Assembly (NCBI GenBank): GCA_964509335.1
Contig: CAZDXB010000004.1
Span: 62,001-126,000, forward strand
Direction of reading: 5' to 3'
From: CAZDXB01 sp964509335
Lineage (GTDB): Bacteria; Bacteroidota; Ignavibacteria; Kapaibacteriales; UBA2268
Length of the DNA: 64,000 nt
The notes beneath the pieces are model-generated. The model worked only from the letters and a program-made list of their open reading frames with translations. It was not told the DNA's origin and ran no database searches. The position numbers were made by a program, and so were the translations under genes. How positions within the stretch are numbered: the first letter of the stretch is position 1; each line of letters starts with the position of its first letter. Of this stretch, positions 33,101 to 41,366 are shown piece after piece.

Positions 33101-33154
33101 CAATGCAATCAAAGCGAATAAAAAATAGTATATTTGTTTCATATCTTTTCTCAT
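30113..33154 (-). CDS. Secreted FG-GAP/ASPIC-UnbV protein with Hydin-type Ig domains and T9SS sorting domain
   Basis: A 1013-residue secreted protein. After a signal peptide (cut near LRAQ), residues about 30-480 hold FG-GAP/VCBS blades with Ca2+-binding loops of the D-x-D-x-D/N-G-x-x-D type (DINGDNYPD, DLDNDGDLD, DYDLDGVLD, DFDNDGDMD). Residues about 485-590 form an ASPIC/UnbV domain (ISVKLNAPEGCNQSAIGAR... IVRWP). Three abnormal-spindle/Hydin-like Ig domains follow (INFGDIDVGDS, IYFDSTETIAEK, VSFGTVTVGIQ). The end is a T9SS type A domain (KIAPNPIEDKAVLQ, GAYFLAVN). This architecture is common in Bacteroidota and Ignavibacteria surface proteins, and it is exported by Sec and then T9SS. Ligand unknown. 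Confidence 0.92.
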   Translation of the reverse strand: MRKDMKQIYYFLFALIALFAIPLTTNDLRAQDGTWFEEITAEVGLDSLNTSKIQCVDINGDNYPDLYLGTGGLIKGHSNTFTLLLNVSDPDNPEKRVFVDFTEESGLEDNRDPDKPYREYDVGIMGDLDNDGDLDVVNSFYYHRLEWYNPEHNEKSEVYLNDGTGHFTLKRDAGLYNHKYFPALDSGIIDAVGLSLLDYDLDGVLDLYMATKFVDYKYGVYFPDILMKGNGDGSFTEDKDAGSRDIAEPLYGVNVTDYNNDGLQDVITSPYCRTGGRILENLGNGTFLDVANEVNYSAHTYGGDTYRDPDDNKLKQQALCQWESPPADFDNDGDMDLLQCLIHGGYETIIEGSPEGHTHVTINQGPPDYKFEANLNLIHRDADKRSHLGDYGGLWTDFQNDGLLDIVICQGHYYPSTDRVYMCVQRDGEFYDVSDELGLLYLKDAANAISCDYDLDGDNDIFVFCDGALHLLENKIGDQSEWISVKLNAPEGCNQSAIGARITVCADTVNQIREIQTGRGHFGGQKPFIKNFGLADMPAVDSIIVRWPMTGSPRTVVQNPPTDIIVTVDSEGYEGYVKTWEGDKPIAKFSKTRINFGDIDVGDSATSSFKIQNIGEAPLEVKSWFLENEEPAAFEITVKETPFIVQPEGEEEIDVKFKPSKRKYYNPLVSFVTNAVNSRDTIKSFEIRGYGYEDQPLIAFSEKEIYFDSTETIAEKQTWIKNIGELPLALSDIQIINDSIGVFSIAEPPDVSEEIAPNDSAYVTIAFEPEFRKDYEAELKITSNAYRNENYYVAIYGIGDAPTPEIKLRDIFVSFGTVTVGIQKDETVEIENKGDGELIINNFDVEGNEDGAYTFPDLEGENTTVTIPPYESRDLTARFEPKAEKSYNRKALLYSNDNQTPTVSPLLRGKGEAVSVEEDKFYSNGELKAKIAPNPIEDKAVLQYFYSKNHGSSLSVSVYSAEGKMIEQAYYGYAGGGEKSIDLDLSNLNPGAYFLAVNCDGKKLTIPIVVIGR

Positions 33155-33239
33155 AATTTGTTTAAAATTGCGTTAAGAAATATACTAAAATTAAATAAAC
33201 TATGCGAACTTGGCAAAACTGTAATTGACTTTTTATGCG

Positions 33240-34370
33240 ATGAGCGGCGTTTATATACATATTCCTTTTTGTAAGAGAAAGTGCTTTTATTGCGATTTCT
33301 ATTCCGTCGCATCCTACGCTTCAATCAATGAATTTGTAGATTTGTTGATAGAGGAAATCGATTTACGCTCTCAATACCATAGACTTAATGTCGAAACGAT
33401 ATATTTCGGAGGCGGCACGCCGTCAACGATGTCCGCGGTAGGGACAGGAAAAATACTCAAAAAAATAAAATCTTCTTTTAGCGTAAATAAAACCGCCGAA
33501 ATAACAATCGAAGCAAATCCGGAATCAGTCAGTCAAGATTGGCTCCAGGAAGTTCGACGCTTAGGTTTCAATAGGTTGAGTTTGGGAGTTCAATCTTTTA
33601 ACGACGGAGAATTACAGTTTCTACAACGGCTTCACGATTCCAAAGGGGGTATTGAAGCTTTCCTATCTGCGAGAGAGGCTGGATTTGACAATATCGGCGT
33701 CGATATTATCTTTTCTATACCCGGGCAAACCGAGCGTTCTTTATTGGATACTCTAAGGCGAGTCGTTGAGTTAAATCCCGAACACGTTTCCGCTTACGAT
33801 TTAACATACGAGTCCGGCACGCCGCTTCACGAAGCTCTTAATAAGGGAAAGATTAGCAAATTAGAGGAAGATAAAAGCGCTAAATTTTACGAACAAGTCT
33901 ATACTTTCTTAAAAAAAGCCGATTACAATCATTACGAAGTCTCTAACTTCGCTAAACCCGGCAAAGAAAGCGTTCACAACATAAACTATTGGCGAAGAAA
34001 AGAATATTACGGCTTCGGACCTTCGGCGAGCGGTTTTATAAACGGCGAAAGGTATAAAAATTATAGTTCAATAGATAAATATTGCGATTCAATATCAAGC
34101 GGCGCTAGTCCTGAATTCTACAGAGAAAAGCTTACCGACGACGAAATTCTATCCGAGATTATTATGCTCGGCTGCCGTTCGTTTGGATTGGATTTAAACG
34201 CAATTAAACGCTACGCTGGAAAAGACGCCATAGAGCTTGTTTTCGATTTACTTAAAAGTTGGAGCGAAAGAGATTTGATTGACTTAGCCGGCGAGAACGA
34301 CAAAATAACTTCCAAAGGATACGCCTTCGCCGACGAAATGGCTATAGCTCTCGCCGCGCGCATAATATAA
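33240..34370 (+). CDS. hemW: HemW-like radical SAM protein (heme chaperone)
   Basis: About 376 residues. The radical SAM cysteines are in IHIPFCKRKCFYCDF (C-x-x-x-C-x-x-C). ETIYFGGGTPSTM, EANPESV, RLSLGVQSFNDGEL and GVDIIFSIPGQTERSLLDTL are all HemW/HemN hallmarks. The C-terminal HemW domain is present (SGFINGERYKNY, MLGCRSFGLDL). HemW binds heme and inserts it into target proteins; it lacks the N-terminal extension of the true coproporphyrinogen dehydrogenase HemN, as here. I chose the ATG at 33240 because the cysteine motif begins about 10 residues later; the TTG at 33225 is less likely. A PHO-box-like region follows. Confidence 0.93.
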   Translation: MSGVYIHIPFCKRKCFYCDFYSVASYASINEFVDLLIEEIDLRSQYHRLNVETIYFGGGTPSTMSAVGTGKILKKIKSSFSVNKTAEITIEANPESVSQDWLQEVRRLGFNRLSLGVQSFNDGELQFLQRLHDSKGGIEAFLSAREAGFDNIGVDIIFSIPGQTERSLLDTLRRVVELNPEHVSAYDLTYESGTPLHEALNKGKISKLEEDKSAKFYEQVYTFLKKADYNHYEVSNFAKPGKESVHNINYWRRKEYYGFGPSASGFINGERYKNYSSIDKYCDSISSGASPEFYREKLTDDEILSEIIMLGCRSFGLDLNAIKRYAGKDAIELVFDLLKSWSERDLIDLAGENDKITSKGYAFADEMAIALAARII

Positions 34371-34416
34371 TACAGTGGAAAACATTTTGTTTGCTATCTC
34401 GCGAATTTTTTTCAAA

Positions 34417-34466
34417 TTGCTAGCGAATTGTTAGCATTTTGTTAATGTTTTGTTATGGCTTTGCAT
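34417..34466 (+). promoter_or_regulatory. PHO-box-like array upstream of the phosphate transporter
   Basis: Five hexamers spaced exactly 11 nt: TTGCTA (34417), TTGTTA (34428), TTGTTA (34439), TTGTTA (34450) and a weak TTGCAT (34461). An 11-bp period of direct repeats is the hallmark of PhoB/PhoP-type binding sites, and TTGTTA is the complement of the TTAACA-like unit known from Bacillus. It lies upstream of a phosphate transporter. Confidence 0.7.
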
Positions 34467-34475
34467 TTTTAGCTT

Positions 34476-34483
34476 TAGTTTTG
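34476..34483 (+). promoter_or_regulatory. Candidate -10 element (TAnnTTTG type)
   Basis: TAGTTTTG fits the Bacteroidota -10 consensus TAnnTTTG and lies 10 nt downstream of the first PHO-box array, where an activator would replace the -33 element. The assignment is from pattern and position only. Confidence 0.45.
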
Positions 34484-34501
34484 AGCTGATAAATGGTATG
34501 T

Positions 34502-34529
34502 ATGTTAAGATTATGTTAGCGTATTGTTA
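34502..34529 (+). promoter_or_regulatory. Second 11-nt repeat array abutting the start codon
   Basis: ATGTTA (34502), ATGTTA (34513) and TTGTTA (34524) repeat at 11 nt and end 5 nt before the ATG. If bound by the same regulator it lies downstream of the candidate promoter and could act negatively. Confidence 0.5.
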
Positions 34530-34534
34530 ATTAT

Positions 34535-36823
34535 ATGGATTATCAATTATTAATCGTCGTCGCCTTGCTGGGGTTAGCCGCAGTGGGCATCGTCGTTGGA
34601 GTAGCTAACGACGCGGTTAACTTTTTAAACTCCTCCTTTGGCTCCAAAGTAGCTCCAATAAAAATCATCCTCATTGTCGCCGGTTTGGGTATAATTACCG
34701 GCGTTACTTTTTCAAGCGGCATGATGGAAGTAGCGAGGAAGGGGATTTTCAATCCTCAATTTTTCGATTTGGAAGAGTTGCTAATTATTTTCTTCGCCGT
34801 GATGATTCAAAACATTCTGCTTCTAGACCTATTTAATACTTACGGATTGCCGACTTCCACGACCGTTTCCGTTGTGTTCGGTCTTTTCGGGGGCGCCGTG
34901 GCTATTTCATTTTTGAAGATTTATAATAACTCCGAAGCTCTGAACAACATAATACAATATATAAACGTAGGCAAAGTATTCGCAATCTTTACGGCAATAT
35001 TCTTGTCCGTTTTAGTCGCTTTTATCGCGGGTTTCTTTTTCCAATATATAACGAGACTTATCTTTAGCTTTAATTTCGGCGATAAAATAAAAAGATGGGG
35101 TTCGATATGGGGTGGGGTGTGCTTGACCATAATAACTTATTTTATAATTATTAAAGGGGCGAAGGGGGCTTCGTTTATCGACGAAAGCGTCCTCTTTTGG
35201 ATAAGAAGCAATACCTTATTAGTTTCTGTGATTTGTTTAGTTTTTTGGGTGTTTATTCTTTTTACTCTGAAGTTTTTATTTAAAATCAGCGCTCTGAACG
35301 TTATAGTTCTTGTGGGAACGTTCGCTTTAGCGATGGCTTTCGCCGCCAACGATTTGGTGAACTTTATAGGCGCGCCGCTCGCCGGTTTGAACGCGTATAA
35401 TATAGCCTCGGATTTTGCGAATCCCTCGTCTGTAACGATGGAAGCGCTCGCCAAGCCGTTTAAAACCGATACTTTGTTGCTTCTCGCCGCCGGCGCCGTT
35501 ATGGTGGTAACATTGTACTTATCCAAAAAAGCGCGCACCGTAAGCAAAACGGAAATAAATTTAGGCAGACAAGATGAAGGATACGAGCGTTTTGAGTCCT
35601 TATACGTCTCGAGAATTTTAGTTCGCTCGACGATTTCCGCTTCCAATCGCTTAAGAAAAATATTTCCTGACAAATTCAACAATTGGATAAATTCAAGGTT
35701 TAATACGAGCTACTACGAAGAGAATAGCAAAAAGGACGCCGACGCGCCGGCGTTCGACCTTCTTAGAGCCTCCGTCAACTTGGTCGTCGCCTCTGCGCTT
35801 ATCGCTTGGGGGACGTCGCTAAAGCTGCCGCTTTCCACTACATACGTAACGTTTATAACGGCTATGGCTACCGCGCTTGCCGATAGAGCTTGGGGACGGG
35901 AAAGCGCGGTTTATCGCGTTTCCGGCGTTTTTACCGTCGTAGGCGGGTGGTTTTTTACCGCTATTATCGCCGCGTTAATTGCCGGCGTTATAGCTATCGT
36001 TTTATTTTACGGCGGCTTAGCGCTTTATATTGTTTTTCTTTTGTTAACCGCTTTTGTCGTTTACAAATCGTACGCTGTGCATAAGAAACGCGATAAATAT
36101 ATGTCCGATAGAGAGAAAGAGCTTATCGCTCCTAAAACGCCGGAGGAAAATCTCGACCTTTTAATTAAAAAGGTATCCGATTATTTAGCTGAAATATCTA
36201 GACTCGTCGACGAAAGTTACTCGGGGCTGTTCTCCGGCGGCGAATTGAAATACTTGAAGAAAGCGAAAAAACAAGCGGTTAAGTTGCAGGACGAGGTCGG
36301 ATTTTTGATGGCTGACGCTATGAAAACCGTCCAATATTCTAAAGACGAGCAACTGGAAGCGGGGCATATTTACGCGAAAGCTATAGGTTCGCTGCACGAG
36401 ATGTCCTCTAGAGTAATATATATAACCAACCAAAACTTTTGTCATTTTGATAATAATCACGCTCCTTTTTCCGACGACGAAATAGAGCGTTTGAAAGTTG
36501 TGTTGGGCGAGTTCAAGGAAATAATCAAATACACGGTAGATAGACTAAGAAGCAAAGATTTTGAATCGCTGAAGAGCTTGGATTCAGCTAAGGAAGATTT
36601 TCGCGATTTGGTTGAGAAGAGCAACAAAAAGCAAATGAAAAGAATCAAAAAGGCTCAGTCGAAGAAAAGGCGAAGTATGCTTTTTGTTTCAAATCTAGAC
36701 GACGTCGAAGGCATTATCATTAATATAGAGCGCGTAGTAAGGGCTTTCAAAGAATTATATGACGAGAACAATAACGATTTAACTCTAAATGAAGAATCTA
36801 TAACCGGGTCAGAAGAAAATTAA
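34535..36823 (+). CDS. PiT family inorganic phosphate transporter with fused PhoU-like domain
   Basis: A 762-residue inner-membrane transporter of the PiT family (H+- or Na+-coupled phosphate uptake). Both family repeats are present: GVANDAVNFLNSSFGSKVAP near residue 22 and AANDLVNFIGAPLAG near residue 270, plus TYGLPTSTTVSVVFG and LKLPLSTTYVTFITAMATALADRAWG. About a dozen hydrophobic segments occupy residues 1-510. Residues ~535-740 are a soluble helical region (LLIKKVSDYLAEISRLVDESYSG... LHEMSSRVIYITNQ) resembling PhoU, which is often a separate regulator. The promoter carries two 11-nt repeat arrays, so phosphate-starvation control is likely. No Shine-Dalgarno is visible. Confidence 0.93.
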   Translation: MDYQLLIVVALLGLAAVGIVVGVANDAVNFLNSSFGSKVAPIKIILIVAGLGIITGVTFSSGMMEVARKGIFNPQFFDLEELLIIFFAVMIQNILLLDLFNTYGLPTSTTVSVVFGLFGGAVAISFLKIYNNSEALNNIIQYINVGKVFAIFTAIFLSVLVAFIAGFFFQYITRLIFSFNFGDKIKRWGSIWGGVCLTIITYFIIIKGAKGASFIDESVLFWIRSNTLLVSVICLVFWVFILFTLKFLFKISALNVIVLVGTFALAMAFAANDLVNFIGAPLAGLNAYNIASDFANPSSVTMEALAKPFKTDTLLLLAAGAVMVVTLYLSKKARTVSKTEINLGRQDEGYERFESLYVSRILVRSTISASNRLRKIFPDKFNNWINSRFNTSYYEENSKKDADAPAFDLLRASVNLVVASALIAWGTSLKLPLSTTYVTFITAMATALADRAWGRESAVYRVSGVFTVVGGWFFTAIIAALIAGVIAIVLFYGGLALYIVFLLLTAFVVYKSYAVHKKRDKYMSDREKELIAPKTPEENLDLLIKKVSDYLAEISRLVDESYSGLFSGGELKYLKKAKKQAVKLQDEVGFLMADAMKTVQYSKDEQLEAGHIYAKAIGSLHEMSSRVIYITNQNFCHFDNNHAPFSDDEIERLKVVLGEFKEIIKYTVDRLRSKDFESLKSLDSAKEDFRDLVEKSNKKQMKRIKKAQSKKRRSMLFVSNLDDVEGIIINIERVVRAFKELYDENNNDLTLNEESITGSEEN

Positions 36824-36928
36824 AATAGCAGTTTAAATCCTCGGTCGGGTTTATTAAATTTGTTTAACTCGTTTAGTTCAATAACTGTTAAGGGTGTTAA
36901 TATGAATCGCTTTATAATTGCGACCGCT

Positions 36929-37276
36929 CTATTTGTATTTATCGACGTCGAGATTTTGTGTTAAAATGGCTTCAACGTAAGGGCCTTCCGGAGAAAGATA
37001 ATCGCATTCGGAACGTTTCATCCACTCGGCGGGAGTTAAAACGGGAGTTCCGCCGATTTGGTCGATTCTATCGACTACCATAGCGGCGTGGTTTAGTTCT
37101 TGGTCGGCGTGAACGTTAAGCTCCGGTTCGATTTCCGTTCTCATCGGCCCTTCGATAACTCTAGCGCCAATCCAGTATTGATAAAACGCCAGCTATTCTT
37201 CGCAAAGGGCGGCGTTTAGCATATCGATTAACTTTTTCGAGTCAACCTTCAAAATTTCTAAACTCCTCTGTCCCAT
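36929..37276 (-). pseudogene. Ferritin-like (DPSL/bacterioferritin-type) pseudogene with in-frame TAG
   Basis: Reading from the ATG at 37276, codons give a ferritin-like N-terminus (KKLIDMLNAALCEE), then TAG at 37195-37193, then LAFYQYWIGARVIEGP... and HADQELNHAAMVVDRIDQIGGTPVLTP. The family normally has Trp in this place (EEWLAYYQYWIG), so one G-to-A change (TGG to TAG) explains the stop. Helix residues for the metal site (E in CEE, E-x-x-H in QELNH) remain. The 3' part also ends early, after LTQNLDVDKYK. Members store iron or protect from peroxide. Internal ATGs could still give a C-terminal fragment from 37144. Other genes here end in TAG, so recoding is unlikely. Confidence 0.8.
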
Positions 37277-37509
37277 AAAGTTCTCTTTTTATATTGTTAC
37301 ACAAAATTCAAAAAAAGTCTTTCGTTACTTTAAGTTATAGCTAATAAAATAACATAATTTAATTTCTTTCCAAATTTTGAATCATTTTATTCTTGTGTTT
37401 GACGCGAAAAAAAATTAACGTTTTTTTCTTTTTTGTTAAAATAACTTGCTTTTTTGATTTTTATATTTATTTTACTGTCGATACACTGAGTCAAAAAGGG
37501 AAAAACGTA

Positions 37510-38469
37510 ATGGGAAAACGGCTTTTAGGATATTTGGTATTGGCGACTATTTTGATTTCTTGCGAGGAGTCGAGCGAAGTAAAAGAAAAACGTGTTTTTG
37601 CCTTTATGGGAAAGAGTTTGGAAAATCCAATATATTTAGCGGCGGAGAAGTCGGCGAGAGCCGCCGCCGATTCGCTATCCAAGGTTTACGACGCTAATAT
37701 TATTATTGACTGTTCCACTCCGGAAACAGCGAGCGCCTTGTGGCAAAAGGCGCGTTTGGAGCAATTATCAATGATGGGCGTAAAAGGATTTGCTATATCT
37801 GCGTTAAACGCTTCATCTATTGGAGCCGCAATTAACGCCTCCTCCGGCGTTGGAATGGCTGTTGTATGCTTTGACAGCGACGTTCCTTCTTCGATGCGGG
37901 AATCGTTTATTGGCGCAGACGACGAAGAGCTGGCGGGCAAGCTTGTAGAAACTATTGACGAGGAGCTAAACGGGGGCGGGAAATTAGCCGTTCTATCGGG
38001 TTTTAGCTATTCTAGTTATTACGCGAATTTGATAACCGAGATAAACGAAATTTTAAAAAATTATCAAAATTTGGAACTTCCCGAAGATTTTATATTTTAT
38101 ACAAACGAAACGCCTCAAGGAGCTTTGGATACCTTAGAGGCGGCGATGGAACGAACGGAAGGCGTCGACGGATGGATGATTTTATTGAGCGAGCCTTTTA
38201 TCGCTAAAGAGGTTATAGGTTTTGACGGAGCTAAGGCTGTAGCCGTGGACGTAATACCTCAACTATTGGACGAAATTGAGCGAGGCGACTTAAACGCCGC
38301 AATCGCTAGAGATTATTCGGCTTGGGGGCGAAAATCGATTGAATTGATAGCGGCAAAATCCTTCAAAGGCGAATCGCCGGAAAATACTTTTTATTACGAT
38401 ACGTTAAAAGTAGTCGGGAAAGAGAATGCGTCCGAATGGCTGGAAAAATGGGAATTTTGGTTAGAGTAG
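37510..38469 (+). CDS. Orphan sugar-binding lipoprotein (Peripla_BP_4 family)
   Basis: About 319 residues starting at the ATG at 37510; upstream frame up to 37393 lacks a signal and is discarded. The N-terminus is a lipoprotein signal with Cys18 in ILISC, so it is lipid-anchored in the envelope. The body has the type 1 periplasmic-binding fold: the opening AFMGKSLENPIYLAAEKSA, QLSMMGVKGFAISALNAS, VVCFDSDVPSSMRESFIGADDEELAGKL, and LAVLSGF. These resemble RbsB-type sugar-binding proteins. No permease or ATPase gene is next to it, so transport or signalling partners are elsewhere or absent. Confidence 0.88.
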   Translation: MGKRLLGYLVLATILISCEESSEVKEKRVFAFMGKSLENPIYLAAEKSARAAADSLSKVYDANIIIDCSTPETASALWQKARLEQLSMMGVKGFAISALNASSIGAAINASSGVGMAVVCFDSDVPSSMRESFIGADDEELAGKLVETIDEELNGGGKLAVLSGFSYSSYYANLITEINEILKNYQNLELPEDFIFYTNETPQGALDTLEAAMERTEGVDGWMILLSEPFIAKEVIGFDGAKAVAVDVIPQLLDEIERGDLNAAIARDYSAWGRKSIELIAAKSFKGESPENTFYYDTLKVVGKENASEWLEKWEFWLE

Positions 38470-38618
38470 AAAATAATGCGGGATATTCTTCGTGAACAAT
38501 AAACGGGCGATTGATTTGACACAGACGTTAAATTTAATTTGGTTTTTTAAAGCAATATATTATTTTTGCGCAAACTCGAATGTTAAAGATTTGAGAAGTT
38601 AAAAAAAGGAGAATTTAT

Positions 38619-38861
38619 ATGTTTTGGACTCCCGAATTAGCGAATTATTTAGAAGACGCTCCTTTTCCTTCGACAAAGGAAGAGCTTCTAGATTACGCTC
38701 ATAGAACTGGGTGTCCGCTTCAAGTTATACATAATATAGAGGAGCTGGACGATTCAGACGAAATAATAATCGAGGGCATAGACGACCTTTGGCCCGAGTA
38801 CGAAGATATGATAAACGACGAATACCTTTACAACGACGACGAAGAGGAGGTGTACTTCTAG
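38619..38861 (+). CDS. Small acidic DUF2795-like protein
   Basis: An 80-residue, strongly acidic protein. The core LANYLEDAPFPSTKEELLDYAHRTG (shown in parts: YLEDAPFPSTKEELLDYA) and a following VIHNIEELDD helix fit the DUF2795 pattern of a Leu-rich helix, P-x-x-K-x-E-L-x-x-Y-A, then a short helix. The tail is a run of Asp/Glu (YNDDEEEVYF). The function is unknown. AAGGAG lies 8-9 nt upstream of the start. It stands alone between the lipoprotein and the Omp85 gene. Confidence 0.8.
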   Translation: MFWTPELANYLEDAPFPSTKEELLDYAHRTGCPLQVIHNIEELDDSDEIIIEGIDDLWPEYEDMINDEYLYNDDEEEVYF

Positions 38862-38972
38862 TTCTCCAATACTCCTTCCCGATAAAGACATCCAAAAAAT
38901 AACTTTAAAGCGCCGTATTTATCCAAATATTTTTATTTTTGAGATTTAAACGGCGTTTAAACTAAAGGCGAA

Positions 38973-41276
38973 ATGTATCTCGACAAAAAATTAACGGCGG
39001 CGTTTGCGATAGCGCTTATATTATTAATTCCAATGGGGTTGTGTAAAGCCAATCCCGGAGAAATTAGAGCGGGATTGTTCCCTTCGAAAACAAATCCCGG
39101 TCTGTCGGAGATTGGAAAGATAGAGTTCGAAGGAGCTTCGTCTTTCTCCGACTACGAGCTTTCGCCAATCATACCCGTAAAAAAGAGCAAGAGAAACACT
39201 CTGCACAAAATGATAGAATATTACTATCTGGAATTGAGGAAAATTCCGCAGAGCAAAACCTATTTGCCGCCGGGTTTTATAACTACTATGAGGGACGTTC
39301 TAAAAAAATGGTTTGTTGAGATTAGCTATTTCGAGGGAGCGAGAGCCGAGTCGGGTTTAGAAACAATACTTGAGTTTTATAATCAGAACGGATTTCACGA
39401 GGCGAGCGCCGATTACGTTTTCGCTCCCGACTCAAGCGCTGGGGAAAACGTTTTGAAATACCGAGTAAAAGAAGGTCCAAGATACGATTTAAAGGAGTTT
39501 GTTATAAACGGGCTCGACAGCGTTTCTCCCAGCGTTTTGAACAAAATAAAAAAAGTTCTCAAACCTCCGTTGAAGAAACCGTTCGACGAAGAAAAGATAA
39601 TAGCGGAAGTTAACGCCGTTCAAAGAATTTTATCGAACAACGGTTACTATTATTCCGATTTCGACGTGCCTGTAGTATATAAAGACACCGTAAACAAATA
39701 CGACAGCGTAGTCGTTGAGTTCGAACCGGGGAAAAGGCAAAAGATTTCGGGGTTATGTTACGTCGATAGTCTGGACGGACAGAAAGTAGTAACCAACAGT
39801 ATGAAACAAAAACAATTGGAGTTTAAAGTCGGCGATTGGTGGAGCAAAAGGCAAATTGAAAAATCGAAAGACAACTTACAATCTCTTGGGACTTTCAAGT
39901 ACGTCGCTATCGACACAGCGTCGAAATGCGGAGAGTCGGACGAAAATCGCCTTCCTTTGAAGGTTTACGTTAAATACAGAAAGCAAGAGGATTTAGGCGG
40001 CGGATTGTATTATAATAAGACGGCGTTTGATAACTTTTTTAACGCGGGTTTGGAGGCGTCTTATTTGAACAGGAACATTGGAGGCGTAGCTCAGTCTATG
40101 AACGTATTCGCGCGTTTGGAGTTGCGCGACGTAAGCAGGCTTACCAGTCTCAACGCTAAGCCGGAATTCGAAACGCAGTTGGGGCTTAATTACGCTCAGC
40201 CGCTTTTATGGACTATAGATAAAGCCAGAATAGGCGGCGTCGGACAATTTCTTTACACAGTTTCAAAAATCAACACATATTTGCAATTAAATACGGCAAG
40301 CCTAAGGTTAAAATTGCCGGTAACGTTGCCTAAATGGACGTATTTCAACGGAATGTCAATTGATTTATCTATTGAGTGGCAAAATCCCGCCAATTTGAGC
40401 GAGGCGATAGATTCCGCGATGGCGAATTCGGAAGAGGAGTCCGACAGAGACAGGGTAAGAGAAAGCTTCGCTATTTATAAGACTTTGGCGGATTTTTACG
40501 AAAGCAATCCGATGTATAATCCGACTGCTTTTATTCTCGGCGTAACTTTTTCCGGCGACACCCGCGACAACTTGTTTAATCCCACTAAAGGATATTTCAC
40601 AAATATTTCTTTCGACGTCGGAGGCGGTTTAGGCATAGCAAAGTACTTTCGACCGCAGTTTTCTTATATAAACTTTACCAGTTTGAACAAAAGCTCCGTG
40701 TTTGCTTTAAAAGCCAGAACGGGTTATATATATAGATGGGATAAAGAGAACTCTTACGTTCCCGCGGAGCGCCATTTCTTCGCCGGCGGATCCAACAGCG
40801 TCAGAGGATGGGAGTCGAGGCGTCTTAGATATATAACTCCAGCGATTAGAGCGGACGACGAAAATGAAGCTCTCGATTTCGCTAGAGATTTTATCGGCAG
40901 TAGAGCTATATTGGAAGGCTCTTTCGAGGTTCGCTGGCGTTTCGGCAAACCGCGTTGGGTTAGCGACGTTGTCGGCGAAATAATAAATTTAGGCGTTATG
41001 ACGGGATTTGTTGATTGGGGGAACGCATTTTACTGGATGGCGTATCAAAAAGATAAGTATTACGAGGATTTGGAATGGAGCGATTTTATTACGGGGTTGG
41101 GCGTATCCGCCGGATTGGGGTTCGGCATTCAAACGCCAGTCGGTCCTTTAAGATTGGATTATTCCGTTCCTTTATACGACCCTACGCCGCCGGCGAATTT
41201 ATCTAAGTTTGTTCCTTCCAGAGAGAAGCCGTTTGAAGCCGCTGTTTTTCATATAGGTTTGGGTTACGCTTTTTGA
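38973..41276 (+). CDS. Omp85 family outer-membrane assembly/translocation protein (TamA/BamA-like)
   Basis: A 767-residue outer-membrane protein. A signal peptide ends near CKAN. About three POTRA-type units occupy residues 45-320 (KIEFEGASSFSDYEL, FVINGLDSVSPSVLNKI with a DEEKIIAEVNAVQRILSNNGYY helix, and GDWWSKRQIEKSKDNLQSLG). The barrel (335-767) shows FSGDTRDNLFNPTKGY and the lid-loop motif GGSNSVRGWESRRL, and ends with TPVGPLRLDYSVPL and a terminal GLGYAF. Fewer POTRA units than BamA (5) suggest TamA or a specialised paralogue. Two related OMP genes lie directly downstream and may be its clients; that is inference. Confidence 0.92.
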   Translation: MYLDKKLTAAFAIALILLIPMGLCKANPGEIRAGLFPSKTNPGLSEIGKIEFEGASSFSDYELSPIIPVKKSKRNTLHKMIEYYYLELRKIPQSKTYLPPGFITTMRDVLKKWFVEISYFEGARAESGLETILEFYNQNGFHEASADYVFAPDSSAGENVLKYRVKEGPRYDLKEFVINGLDSVSPSVLNKIKKVLKPPLKKPFDEEKIIAEVNAVQRILSNNGYYYSDFDVPVVYKDTVNKYDSVVVEFEPGKRQKISGLCYVDSLDGQKVVTNSMKQKQLEFKVGDWWSKRQIEKSKDNLQSLGTFKYVAIDTASKCGESDENRLPLKVYVKYRKQEDLGGGLYYNKTAFDNFFNAGLEASYLNRNIGGVAQSMNVFARLELRDVSRLTSLNAKPEFETQLGLNYAQPLLWTIDKARIGGVGQFLYTVSKINTYLQLNTASLRLKLPVTLPKWTYFNGMSIDLSIEWQNPANLSEAIDSAMANSEEESDRDRVRESFAIYKTLADFYESNPMYNPTAFILGVTFSGDTRDNLFNPTKGYFTNISFDVGGGLGIAKYFRPQFSYINFTSLNKSSVFALKARTGYIYRWDKENSYVPAERHFFAGGSNSVRGWESRRLRYITPAIRADDENEALDFARDFIGSRAILEGSFEVRWRFGKPRWVSDVVGEIINLGVMTGFVDWGNAFYWMAYQKDKYYEDLEWSDFITGLGVSAGLGFGIQTPVGPLRLDYSVPLYDPTPPANLSKFVPSREKPFEAAVFHIGLGYAF

Positions 41277-41366
41277 TATATTAGCGGAATAAGCGAAACA
41301 ATAATTTGAAGTTTTCGTAAAAAGTAATAGATATAGTAATTTGTTTCAAATTTTCGGGAGTTCAAA

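Noticed and set aside
37193..37195. TAG read as an amino acid (stop-codon reassignment)
   Set aside because: Other intact genes, such as the T9SS protein ending at 2394 and the AAA ATPase ending at 22245, end naturally at TAG, so a point mutation is the simpler explanation.
37393..37509. Longer start for the sugar-binding lipoprotein
   Set aside because: The extra codons are Phe/Lys-rich leader sequence with no signal, while the ATG at 37510 begins a proper lipoprotein signal peptide with Cys18.
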